In this document: one piece after another, positions 54,311 through 64,000 of the stretch | Numbering within the stretch: position 1 is the stretch's first letter | How the letters are laid out: each line of letters opens with the position of its first letter | DNA from: Eurosta solidaginis | Lineage: Eukaryota; Arthropoda; Insecta; Diptera; Tephritidae | Assembly (NCBI RefSeq): GCF_040869045.1 | Contig: NC_090319.1 | Coordinates: 52,424,779-52,488,778 of the forward strand | Direction of reading: 5' to 3' | DNA: 64,000 bases | Position numbers and translations under genes: made by a program | Notes under the pieces: generated by a model | The model's input: the letters and a program-made list of their open reading frames with translations, nothing else | The model's database searches: none | Told to the model about the DNA's origin: nothing

Positions 54311-54971
54311 TTTGAAACTTCCTGTATAGTAGAAACATACATTATGTTAAAAAGAACAAATCTAATTATAAAAATATTAATAATAGTATTTATTTGTTAT
54401 CGATCGAGCTTAAGGCCCTGGCAGCCATAGCTCCTACCTAGTCTATAATTTTAAATTATTGGGCGAAGGTTTACAAAATAAATAAATAAATGAATAAATC
54501 TCGAAACGGCGTCCACCTATGGAACTAAGGATTACTCCCTTTTAAAATAATCATTAACACCTTTCATTTGATACCCATATCGTACAAACAAATTCTAGAG
54601 TCAACCCTGATCCACCTTTATGGCGATATCCCTAAATGGCGTCCACCTATAGAACTATGGACCACTCCTTCATAAAATACTCTTTAATGCCTTTCATTTG
54701 ATACCCATATCGTACAAACAAATTCTAGAGTCAACCCTGATCCACCTTTATGGCGATATCCCTAAATGGCGTCCACCTATAGAACTATGGACCACTCCTT
54801 CATAAAATACTCTTTAATGCCTTTCATTTGATACACATGTCATACAAAGGCATTCCAGGGTTTCCCTCGGTTCATTTTCCTACATGGTTATTTTCCCTTA
54901 TGTTGCCACCATAGCTCTCAACTGAGTATGTAATATTCGGTTACACCCGAACTTAACCTTCCTTACTTGTT

Positions 54972-55454
54972 CTAGTTCTAACATTAGTTCAGGGGCTGCA
55001 TCAGCAGCATTTCACCATACATAGGTTTCATACACTATCATTTTACATATATCGTTGGGATCAGCGCTCTACGCATCACCTCAAACTTAGTGCTTGTATC
55101 GTATCTTTGCAAAATGCGAACATATACCTCCAGGTCACATAAATCTTGCTCCCTATTAACTTAACCCCATTGTACTACCTAGCTGCATAGGAAGATTAAA
55201 GCAATTTACTCGATTTGTCTAGCTAAATCCTGACCATGGCACTAAATAGCTCACTTACTAGGAATTGCTTAAGCTCTTCAATCAGACTGTCGGGGGAAGC
55301 GGAAGTCATGGTGCTATCTTAAATAGGATTCTCCGAGGAAGCTAGAAATTTTGCTTAACTTTCTTATCAATCACTTAATTCGTGCTCTTCTCTATTGTTG
55401 ATGAACTACCAATTTTTTACTTCACTTTCCGCCTCTTAGCTTTCGAGACTGTTT
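54972..55454. other. Unassigned sequence
   Basis: Nothing recognised. Confidence 0.5.
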
Positions 55455-55825
55455 TTGTTGTTGTAACACCGAAGGCCTTGGGGAGTGTTATCGATGTTGA
55501 TGGTCCTTTGCCGGATGCAGATCCAGTACGTTCCGGTAACAAAGTACCATTAAGGTACTAGCCCGACCATCTCGGGAACGATTTGGTATGATTACATCAA
55601 ACCTTCTAGACCATAACGCCCTCCCACCCCATAGATCCATCAGGCGTTTGGGGTCGCGAGAGCACCAGAGGTTGGCAATTGGGTTGGAGAAGCTATATAT
55701 TGCTCTGGCAAACCCTTCAGAGTGTTACGCTACACAACCCTCATAAATCAAATTGGTATTTTAGTCGCCTCTTACGACAGGCATACCTACCATGGGTATA
55801 TTCTAAGCCCCCTAACCCCGATACT
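55455..55825 (-). mobile_element. SINE-like retroposon, copy 4
   Basis: Nearly the whole family sequence is present from TTGTTGTTG and CACCGAAGG through CCGACCATCTCGGGAACG, TTGGGGTCGCGAGAGC and GTCGCCTCTTACGACAGG to CCCCCTAACCCC. It has the same orientation as the other copies (tail to the left on the plus strand). No clear target duplication. The frames at 55679-56014 are shadows. Confidence 0.65.
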
Positions 55826-56104
55826 TTTAACTCCTTGTTATTGGGGTCCTCTTGTTTTGTATCATCAAATTGTATTGGCGGCGTCTCTGAGACTGGACCT
55901 ATTAAAAGCAGGCCATTCGCCTTCTGCGGATCTTCAAGTTTCTCATTCTACCTGATGTCTCTTCTTCCTCGAACCGGTTTCAGCATTGAGAGTTTATTTC
56001 GTCAAAGTTGTTAACAGCCAAATAACTGCTTTCGACCTTATTCTGTTTAACACTGCCCTCTTACTCTGATTCGTACCATTCCCCACACTTCTTCTTTGTT
56101 CGGA

Positions 56105-56490
56105 CCCAGCTGTTATGTTATGTTACAATGTGTTTTCTTATGTCATGTTTTGTTTTCTTATATTATATTATATTATTTTATGTTATGTTATGTTAAGCTA
56201 TGTTTTGTTATATTATGTTATTTGTGTTATGTTATCGTATGTTATGTGATGCTATGTTATGCTATGTTATGTTATATTATGTTGTGTTATTTAAGGATAT
56301 GATTTGTTATATTATGTTGTTTTATTTAAGTGTATGTTTTGTTATATTATGTCATGTTTTGTTATGTTATGTAATTCAATATATAAGTTTTGTTTTGTTT
56401 CCTATAGTGATGTTGTGTTATTCTATGTTACGTTATGTCCCGTTATATTAGTTTGCGTAAAGTTAAGTTGTTTTATGTTATATTATGTTA
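56105..56490 (+). repeat. TTATG-type pentanucleotide microsatellite
   Basis: Runs of TTATG with ATTATG, TTTTG and TGCTA variants. Tyr/Cys/Leu-rich frames here come only from the repeat. Confidence 0.75.
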
Positions 56491-56540
56491 ATTTCTACTA
56501 TCGAACATAAAAGAACAAACAGCGTCAAAAGAGATATACA

Positions 56541-56805
56541 TTGCTACCATATATGTAATACTCCTATATTGCTACAAAAGACTAAGTACATTTTCAAAAA
56601 TCAGAGTGCCCAAAAATTGCTGTTTAAACGTTTTTGTTTTTGTATTGAATAATCGAATGTACCTAAATTTAAATTTTATTTTTGTCACACTTATGCTGCT
56701 ACAATCATAAAAATTTTATAGGCTGTCTTGTTTTTATTTGGAATTCAAAACGCATTGCGAGCATATTCTATTAGCAATATAGGAGTATTACATATATGAT
56801 TGCTA
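56541..56805. repeat. 34-bp inverted repeat around 197 bp
   Basis: The arms at 56541-56574 and 56772-56805 match at 31 of 34 positions, including a perfect 26-bp core beginning ATATATGTAATACTCC. Possibly a small MITE; no target duplication found. Confidence 0.55.
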
Positions 56806-57279
56806 TCATAGTACCGCTCACACGTTTTTAAACAATTCGAGCTAACTTTAAAGTGATGAGTTCCGATCCCCAAGGAAAGAAGGCAAAAACAAAAAATCCT
56901 TGTCGGCGTTCCTCGTTAACTAGGATCCGATAAGGGCAAGAATAAGAATATTTCGAAAAGTTGTAATAGCAACAAGAAATCCTAATTTCTAGTGCAAACC
57001 ATTGCTTTATGATTACAGATAATTTTATTCAAACAAATTTTTGGAGTTCTCTATTGCAACTGGGTATAACAATAAAAAGTCAAGACTACCTATAACGCTT
57101 AGTAATTGTACAAAATATACAGTAGCAATGTACTGTGTACTTATTCTTATTTTGTGTAATGATGTGGTGTGTATGCGGTGTGTGGCATTATGACTGTTTA
57201 GAGTTTAGTTGTAGGTGGCCACCAGGGCGTATACGCAACATCAAAAATGCACAGCAGTCAAACATGCGAGTCACATTTA
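56806..57279. other. Unassigned sequence
   Basis: Nothing recognised. TTA at 57277-57279 is the left target duplication of the next element. Confidence 0.5.
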
Positions 57280-58774
57280 CGGCCCGATTCTGTGCACTTG
57301 ACAAATTGTCAATAAGTTGACAAGTAATCAAGATTTTTATGAAGTTGACAAATATATCTATTCTGTGCATAACTTGATAGCTCTAAAAAGTTCTACGACC
57401 TGTGCTTTTCACCATACTGTGGTGACCTAAATAAAGTAAACCGAAATCAGCTGTTTAGTGCAACAATCGCGAAATGGAATAAACGTAAGAATTAAATATT
57501 ATCATAGTTTTTTCAAGGAAATCAGAAGTGGAACGTGCTACGCATGAGCAATTGGAGCGATATGATGTCTCATTTTATGCTGCTAACCCCGAAATGGGAA
57601 TAGGAAAAAATAAACCGCGGCATTTTTTCGGGGTAATTTCGGCATGGCTTTGGTGACTCCCTCGGGGTAATTCCTGGATAGTTTTGAGGACTACATCGGG
57701 TCCTCCCGGGGTCATTTGGGGCACATTCTGGGATGGTTTTGGGGAATCCCTCGGGGTCATTCCGGGGAGGTTTTGGGGACTCCCTCGGGGTAATTTGGGG
57801 GACATTCCGGGATGGTTTTGGGGACTCCCTCGGGGTCATTTGGGGTACATTCTGATTTGGTTTTGGGGACTCCCTCGGGGTAATTTGGGGGACATTCCGG
57901 GATGGTTTTGGGGACTCTCTCGGGGTCATTTGGGGACATCATGGGGCGGTTTTGGGGACTCCCTCGGGGTCATTTGGGGGACATTCTGGGATGGTTTTGG
58001 GGACTCTCTCGGGGTAATTTAGGTGGCATTCCTGGATGGTTTTGGGGACTCGCTCGGGGTCATTTGGGGGACATTCTGGGATGGTTTTGGGGACTCCCTC
58101 AGGGTCATTCCTGGATGGTTTTGGGGACTCTCTCGGTGTAATTTGGGGGACATTCCGGGATAGTTTTGGGGACTACCACGGGGTAATTTCGGGGTCCCCC
58201 AGAATGTCATCCAAATTACCCCGAGGGAGTCCGCAAAACCATCCCAGAGTGTCCCCCAAACGACCACGGGAGGACCCGATGGAGTCCCCAAAACCATCCC
58301 GGAACGTCCCCCAAATGACCCCGAGAGAGTCCCCAAAAAGATCCCAGAACGACCCCTAAATGATGCCGGGAGGAGTCTCGAAGGAGTCTCAAACACCATC
58401 CCGAAATTACCCCCAAAAAACCCCAGCAGGATCTTCCCACAATAATAGCAAAAGTAATAAATGTTCTTCCAATTTCTCTCACAATAACAGAATTATAATT
58501 TAAATTTCAGCCAATAGCCCTGGCAGCTAGCGCTGTAACTCAATTAAATTTTATAATTTATTATAAATTTAATTTAAAAAAATAAAATAAAATAAAATAA
58601 ATAATAATTTAAATTTATCCGTATAAATCAAATTATCAAGAGCGTTTGACTTATTGAGAATTTGTCAGCGAAAAAGCTTTTTATTTTTTACATAGAATAG
58701 CAATTACTTGATAAATTGTAAAACTTGATAAATAAGCAAGATGGTGAATTTGTCAAGTGCATAGAATAGGGCTG
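57280..58774. mobile_element. 1.5-kb TIR element, PIF/Harbinger-like, filled with a minisatellite
   Basis: The left end CGGCCCGATTCTGTGCAC and the inverse of the right end CAGCCCTATTCTATGCAC match at 25 of 28 positions, continuing through TTGACAAATT. TTA flanks both sides (57277-57279 and 58775-58777), as expected for 3-bp duplications of PIF/Harbinger elements. Secondary CTTGAC/GTCAAG motifs recur inside both ends. No transposase. The centre is a 45-bp minisatellite in both orientations. Confidence 0.65.
57610..58430. repeat. 45-bp G-rich minisatellite, ~12 forward and ~5 inverted units
   Basis: GGTTTTGGGGACTCCCTCGG recurs at about 57815, 57860, 57903, 57948, 57993, 58038 and 58083, spaced 45 bp. 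From about 58195 the units are on the other strand (CCCCAAAACCATCCC), so the array can fold back on itself. 45 bp is 15 codons, which is why long frames of repeated PRESPKPSRNVPQ-like peptide appear on both strands; I do not regard them as genes. Confidence 0.8.
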
Positions 58775-58777
58775 TTA

Positions 58778-60934
58778 GAGTAATGCAAATAGTACCTGCA
58801 AATCAAAATTATGCGCTATCAAATGTAGCACTTCAGCATATAAAAACTTAGATATAAGCATACATTAATTATATATAGCGGTTAGCACAAAAAATCCGAA
58901 TAAATTTTATGTATGTGGTTATATATTTAGTACAATAGTCCAAACTCTGTTTATGAATTATTTTCAAACGGTTTTAGCATACTTATTTCATGCGGTTATA
59001 AAAGTTTTTAATTGCATTTACGAATGTGAATTTCGGTATTAAATAACAATTAGAGGTTTTTATGACTAAAATTATATAGGAATGGAAAAAAGGATGTTTA
59101 ATAAAATAAAGTGATTTGTGAGTAAATATGAGAAGCATTTGCACATGTACTGATAATAAAGGTATTGTATAAGGTTGCCTTTGGGCAAAGTACAATATCA
59201 AACGAAACAAATTCAAAATTACGAAGTTATAGGAAAGTAAGAGTTAATACGCATTCATATTTTTTTCTCTTGCTTTGTATATAACGCCTTTACTAAATAA
59301 TATTGGTCTAAGTCGAAAGTCAGGCAGATTTTAAAATGAGCCTGAAGTAGTCCCGAAATAGACTCCAAAAAGGCTGGAAAAGATCGTGAAAACTTTGCTG
59401 AAGTAGCTTTAAAATAATAACAAAATGATTTTCAAAGGAATCCCAAAAATATCCAAACCTTAAAAAGTTCCGAAAATATCGGCAACAAAAATACAAAATG
59501 TGATCAATACGGTAAAGAAATTCTTAACTACACCAAAACATCGATTTAATTATGGCGAAATACTTGCCGAACTCAACTCAAAATACTACCGAAATTATGG
59601 CAAATTTATATAAATGTTATCCCGCAAAAGCCTTGATATTATTCCTAAATCAATTTTCAGAAATCGTACCGAAATGAAGCCCAAAGTAGTCCCAAAACGA
59701 TCCTAACCTTGAAAAGATCCGAAAATAGTCCCAAAATGAGATCAAGCCAATAACGAAAAAGTACCGCAGCAATTCCGATAACATTCCGAAATAAATTAGA
59801 ATTAGCCTGAAATAGTTCGAAAGATATTCTTAAAATAAACGCAGAACTATCGAACAGCGTTCGCGAAAGGATGTTATGATATATATGTACATATAATTAA
59901 AAAGCAAACATTTCCGGTGGGCATTATACCTCATTCTCATTTGGTGCTGGTAGATACCACAAAATATTGGAGCATACCATGAACCGATGTCTTCTAATTA
60001 AATTTAAATTATTTATATTTAGTTGATATATACTCCCATACCAGCTCATTATTCTTTCCACAGATTACGTGCTCTTCGAGCTATATTATCGAAGAATCCC
60101 TGTATATCTGGAAAGGCCTCCCTTTCTTCAAGGGTACTCTGAATTTTTTCAGTCAGCTGGTAAAAGGTTGTGTCTTTCACCCTTCCCATCTTTTACTGCT
60201 TTGCTGCAGGTTGCGCCATCTAATCTCATTGTCTATAACTATTTGCATCGCTTTCCAAATTATGAATAGGAATTGGTGAAGGAGTTTACCACTGAATAAT
60301 GCCTTATAACTGCATTTGTTATAAAACGACTTAAGCTCTACTGCAGGGCGCAAGTCAATTCCTCATTGTAAAAAGGAATATAAACCGCTCAAAATGTCAA
60401 TAGATTCTTTACAATGAGTCAGTCAGATGTTGTCGGTTAGTATATTATCCAGATCGAAGCTGAGCCAGTGTGGTGCACGACTCTTCTGCTTTAATTAAGT
60501 ATTGGACTTTGATAACGGAGTTTATCGAGTGTGACTCAGAAAAGGGGTTTACCGAATCTTTGTGGGCAAAGATGAGTACCTGAGGAGGGATGGAGAGCGC
60601 CAAATCCAGATCTTGCATAGAAGCGCCGCACTTTAACATTATGGCCATTACGATTTTCTGAAGCAGTCATAAAGTCAATTCCACTTTTTTCAAGAGGCCG
60701 AAAGTAATTTTTTTGATGTGTAAACATCTTCTCTCGCGGTAAGGGATAGTTCAGAATATATACGTGTAAATGTAAGTGTAAGCGTAGGGTAAGTGTGGCG
60801 CAATGAATGAGTGCTGATGGATGGCAAAGGAAGGCAAGGAAGAAAAGAAAAAGAGAAAAGAAAGGAAATGTGAGGAACCACAACCGAAACGGGACGACAT
60901 GCTGTCGGTTTGCTATCGAATTGTACAAATTTTG
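58778..60934. other. Unassigned sequence, partly degenerate repeat
   Basis: 59330-59860 shows loosely repeated CCCGAAATNA and CCCAAAA motifs and may be a decayed array. No gene recognised; frames at 60069-60959 overlap on both strands without domains. Confidence 0.4.
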
Positions 60935-62190
60935 TATCAAAAATAACCTTTATCAACAAGTTATCGGAAGGGCTTTGACGTATTATGGGCGTATTACTCT
61001 ACGTATTACTTACCAACGAGTTATAGGGTTGTTGTTCGTGTCTCAACGGTATGTTATTAGCGTGTTATTAATGAATTATCTATTTTTTATTAAATAATGG
61101 TAAATTTGTTATCGATAGCAATGTTTTTAGATAAGCTAAAACTTGTTTAGCGACCACCGTGGTGTGATGGTAGCGTGCTCCGCCTATCACACCGTATGCC
61201 CTGGGTTCCACCCCGGGCAAAGCCACATCAAAAATTTAGAAATAAGGTTTTTCAATTACAAGACAATTTTTCTAAGCGGGGTCGTCCCCCGGCAGTGTTT
61301 GGCAAGCGCTCCGGATGTATTTCTGGCATGAAAAGCTCTCAGTGAAAACTCATCTGCCTTGCAGATGCCGTTCGGAGTCGGCATAAAATATGTAGGTCTT
61401 GTCTGGCCAATTTGTAGGGAAAATCAAGAGGAGCACGAGGCAAATTGGGAGAGAAGCTCGGCCTTAGATCTCTTCGGAGGTTATCGCGCCTTACATTTTT
61501 TTTTTTTTTTCATGTTTTTTATATACTGACTACCAATTTTTATAGATGAGTTATCGAAAAGTTGCCGATTTTTTACAGAAAAATTATCGATTAAATATTG
61601 AAAACAATATTTATATATCGATTTTTATCGAAATGTAATTTATTTAATATCGAAATTCTAACTATCATTGTTGATAAAACTGTTATCGATAAATTGTCGT
61701 ACGATTTTCGAATTTTTCAGGGCGTGTATGCCATTTCTTATCGACGAGTTATTGGTATGTTGTTCTTTTGTTATCATTATGTTATCGACATGTTATCGAC
61801 GAGGCATAGAAAGCTTTTTATATCAGTGTTGGCGGTTTTTATAGATAAGTTATCGACAAGTTGCTGATTTGTTATTGGAAATTTATTGCTTAAATAATGA
61901 AAACAATATCGATTTGTAGTCGAAAAGTTGTCGGCTTGTTAACGATAATACATCGATATTTTATCGATAACTGATTCATTTGAAATCGAAGTCTTAACTA
62001 TCGTTGCTGATAAAACTGTTATTGACGACTTATCGAAGGGGGTTGTCGAGGTTTTTTGGGAATGATCTATTTCTTATTTACGAGTTATTGGCATGTTCTT
62101 CGTTTGTTATTAGTATTTATCGGCGTGTTATCGACGAGGTATTCATTAGCTATCGACCAGTTATGGACTTTTTTCGCACCTATTAAAGTT
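60935..62190 (+). repeat. Degenerate ~300-336-bp tandem repeat rich in TTATCGA
   Basis: AGTTATCG-type blocks recur throughout. TTTTTATAGATGAGTTATCG near 61537 returns near 61836; TAACTATCATTGTTGATAAA near 61663 returns near 61999; a block starting TTATCGACGAGTTATTGG near 61738 returns near 62074. A third, older unit lies at 60939-61110. A SINE interrupts it at 61149-61515. Confidence 0.6.
61149..61515 (+). mobile_element. tRNA-derived SINE, best copy
   Basis: The head GTGGTGTGATGGTAGCGTGC (A-box-like) is followed by the B box GGGTTCCACCC at 61203-61213. Then come a middle with AAGCGGGGTCGTCCCCCGGC, CCGTTCGGAGTCGGC and CATGTAGGT-like motifs and a 3' segment GAGAAGCTCGGCCTTAGATC ending in GCGCCTTACA and a T15 run. 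Family members are at 4238 and (inverted) 10150. Confidence 0.75.
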
Positions 62191-62242
62191 ACTTTAATTC
62201 ATTCTGTGGGTCTTCTTTGTTTGTGTGCTCATCTGAATTAAG
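62191..62242. other. Spacer
   Basis: Short sequence between the TTATCGA array and the next repeat; nothing seen. Confidence 0.4.
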
Positions 62243-62843
62243 AACAAGTAAGGACGGGACTGTCTTCGGCTGTGCCGATGACCTCATACCTTTCATGAAT
62301 GGGGCTGAACAATAATTTTATCCCGTTCGTAATCTCCAAATGTACGTACCTAAACGATTTTTAAGATAAATATAAAATAAAAAATGGCAAAAAATCCCCT
62401 TATCTGAACGATCGGTTGTTTGGGATATATACTATATATAGCTCCGATCAAAGTGATTTTTTCAGGATATCGTCTATGATTAGAATATATATCAGCGAGT
62501 TTCACGTTTATACTTTCTAAATTGCGGCAGGAATGACCAAAATCGCCTTATCTGAATGATCGGTTGTATGGGACATATATGTTATAGTGGTCCGATCCTA
62601 CCGGATCCAACAAATGTCTAATATAATACAAAAATACATCCTTGTGCCAAATTTCATTGAGACATCTCAAAATTTGAGGGACTAGTTTGCGTTCAAACAG
62701 ACAGACGGACATGGCTATATCAACTCATTTCGTCGCCTTGATCAATTCGGTATACTTAATGGTGAGTCTATCTTCTATATTTCTCAACGTTACAAACATC
62801 GGACCAAAGTTAATATACCATTTCCTGTTCATGAAAGGTATAA
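62243..62843 (+). mobile_element. HINE-like repeat, second family
   Basis: It begins AACAAGTAAGGACGGG, with the small hairpin TTCGGCTGTGCCGA and ATACCTTTCATGAA, and ends TTCATGAAAGGTATAAA, so an ATACCTTTCATGA inverted motif lies near both ends. An internal ACAGACGGACATGGCT near 62701 matches the ACGGACATGGCT of the first family. About 0.6 kb, non-coding. The shared AACAAGTAAGG start and ACATGGCT motif suggest a common origin. Confidence 0.6.
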
Positions 62844-64000
62844 AAAATATAGTTAGGGCCTTTTCCCCGAAATAATAAGAAGAGCAAACGGAAATTTTCA
62901 AAATGGGTTTTACGTTAAATTCAAAGGGGTCATAATTTCAATTCTTCTTTTGGCTAGTGGAAGTGGTTCTAAGACCAATTGACCTTATGTACATTTTAAA
63001 TGGTCATAGCTCAATTAATCTTATGGCCACTGACCTTATGTCCCCCACCTTCCACGTACATATACATATATGTAATTTCAACATTGGATTTTTTACATTC
63101 TACCGAGGTCGAATATGTTACGCTGCACTGTATGAAGGAGTAAGAAGCGTGATAAACGTGAGACCTTCTGCATTTCCCCCTTGCGAGCTTTCCGGTAAAC
63201 GTCGTAGTAGTCGCAAGCTCGATCTCATATGTCGGTAAGCTTCGTCTGTTGTAACTTAGCAATGCGGATGTTGTAGCTTTTTACAAAATCGACTATCTCT
63301 GCGATCTTTCTACTTAAACCATTCCTGCTCATTCTTAATGCTCATTAGTCTTGGATGTTCGTTATTCAAATTTGGTCATCGTCTTCTCATGAAACAACTC
63401 AGTGCTGAAAATATCTGAGTTTGTATAGAACATTACAGCTAGCTGATACTTGTGTTTGCAATTCAAACATTGTGGTTGTAAGTTGTAATAATTTTTGTAC
63501 TCGTGTTAAATAGTTATTATTGCTAATTGTTTCTACATTGTTGAGTTGTTATTAAATGTGTTGAGTTATTCACACAAACGTTGTGTGTACTTGGGAACGT
63601 ATTTAGGTGCCTACATTGTAATACTAGAAAATGAATGTTGCAGGTGCAACTGATTGCCCGTTTGTTGACGTGTTATAAGAGGAATAGGAGCTACTACTAC
63701 AATTAAGCAAACTTGTAAGTTAGAGAACTAGGAAACTTGCTGCAGGCATCCAATTGTAGTTATGCGTGAGTGTGTGTTATTAGTGCATATATCTACATAC
63801 TCGTACATGCTTTCAAAGGGCCTTGAGGAAGGAAGTTTAATTTGCAGTCACAGCCTGAAACAAATGAGCATACGACGACCAACAAACATGTTTACAACAA
63901 CAAATACAAATAGTTGGAAATAATAACATAAAGCATTAAGATAACAACAAGCAAGGCAAAGTATTACAAATTTCAAGTAGCTAAACTCTTATAATAACAA
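62844..64000. other. Unassigned sequence
   Basis: 62930-63050 has repeated GACCTTATG motifs like the inverse of 42440-42590. The rest, including short frames at 62957-63262, shows no recognised feature up to the window edge. Confidence 0.45.

Larger units (their letters stand above)
44764..54497 (+). mobile_element. I-type LINE, full-length but broken, with two nested insertions
   Basis: Flanked by a perfect 11-bp target duplication ATCTCGAAACG (44753-44763 and 54498-54508). It has ORF1 with CCHC-type knuckles, ORF2 with endonuclease, RT and RNase H, and a tail of TAAA/TAA repeats (54475-54497). Taking out the hAT MITE and the gypsy-like element leaves about 5.4 kb, the usual size for I-factor-like elements. 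RNase H plus a gag-like ORF1 supports the I clade. ORF2 has at least three frameshifts, so the copy is inactive. Confidence 0.85.
42635..54971 (-). mobile_element. DINE-1/HINE-like repeat, copy c, minus strand, split by an I element
   Basis: It starts TTATACTCAGTTGAGCAG (its 3' end) and finishes CCTTACTTGTT at 54961-54971 (its 5' end). The GACG run appears as GTCC repeats at 42779-42798. The left part ends at 44763 within the minisatellite and resumes at 54498; the 11-bp ATCTCGAAACG is present on both sides. Without the insertion it would be about 2.6 kb with about nine minisatellite units. Confidence 0.8.

Noticed and set aside
56096..56510. Cys/Tyr/Leu-rich apparent membrane proteins
   Set aside because: Produced by the TTATG microsatellite in three frames.
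57570..58482. Long Pro/Ser/Arg- and Trp/Gly-rich frames on both strands
   Set aside because: The 45-bp minisatellite is a multiple of three and keeps several frames open; no start context, no domain, same peptide repeated on both strands.

Overview
The window reads as non-coding genomic DNA of a higher fly (Diptera, Brachycera; a tephritid-like fruit fly is my best guess from the repeat families, not proven). It is AT-rich and packed with transposable elements. I see no convincing intact host gene, no rRNA or tRNA gene, no CRISPR array and no bacterial gene organisation. The only host-gene-like sequence is a broken ZAD/C2H2 zinc-finger gene carried inside a retrotransposon.

Layout. 0-6.8 kb: a relic of a LINE reverse transcriptase, an old 366-bp tandem duplication, a gypsy-like LTR carrying a SINE-like insertion with a 12-bp target duplication, a tRNA-derived SINE, and a purine-rich tract ending in a hairpin. 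6.9-8.25 kb: a degenerate AT-rich tandem array. 9.7-11.6 kb: SINE relics and CT-rich repeats. 11.7-27.8 kb: an old non-autonomous gypsy-like element (gag with SAP domain, protease, integrase tail; no RT) into which a young 12.6-kb BEL/Pao element has inserted. Its two 527-bp LTRs look identical and its target duplication is GCGTT. The BEL element has an intact 1729-codon gag-pol and then about 5.1 kb of extra cargo: the antisense zinc-finger pseudogene and a second, sense-strand gag/protease frame behind a splice-acceptor-like site. 31.3-36.6 kb: a minus-strand APE-type LINE (RTE-like tail) whose RT has lost its YADD motif, itself split by a DINE-1/HINE-like repeat. 37.2-41.2 kb: a second copy of that repeat with about 19 internal ~129-bp minisatellite units. 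42.6-55.0 kb: a third copy, minus strand, split by an I-type LINE with an 11-bp target duplication. The I element was in turn hit by a 591-bp hAT-type MITE (8-bp duplication) and by a second, young copy of the SAP/gag/protease/integrase-tail element (identical 580-bp LTRs, ATAC duplication). 55-64 kb: more SINE-like sequence, a TTATG microsatellite, a 1.5-kb TIR element (TTA duplications) filled with a 45-bp minisatellite that flips orientation, a degenerate repeat rich in TATCGA, another tRNA-SINE and a second HINE-like family.

How the parts relate. The order of insertion can be read from the nesting: HINE, then I element, then hAT MITE and gypsy-like copy 2; and old gypsy-like copy 1, then BEL. 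The two gypsy-like copies share the same missing RT/RNase H/integrase core, so they look like a non-autonomous family maintained through its LTRs and gag, mobilised by a partner not in this window. The nesting resembles heterochromatic or piRNA-cluster-like DNA, but no expression evidence is available. All family names come from motif recognition by eye; no database search was run.
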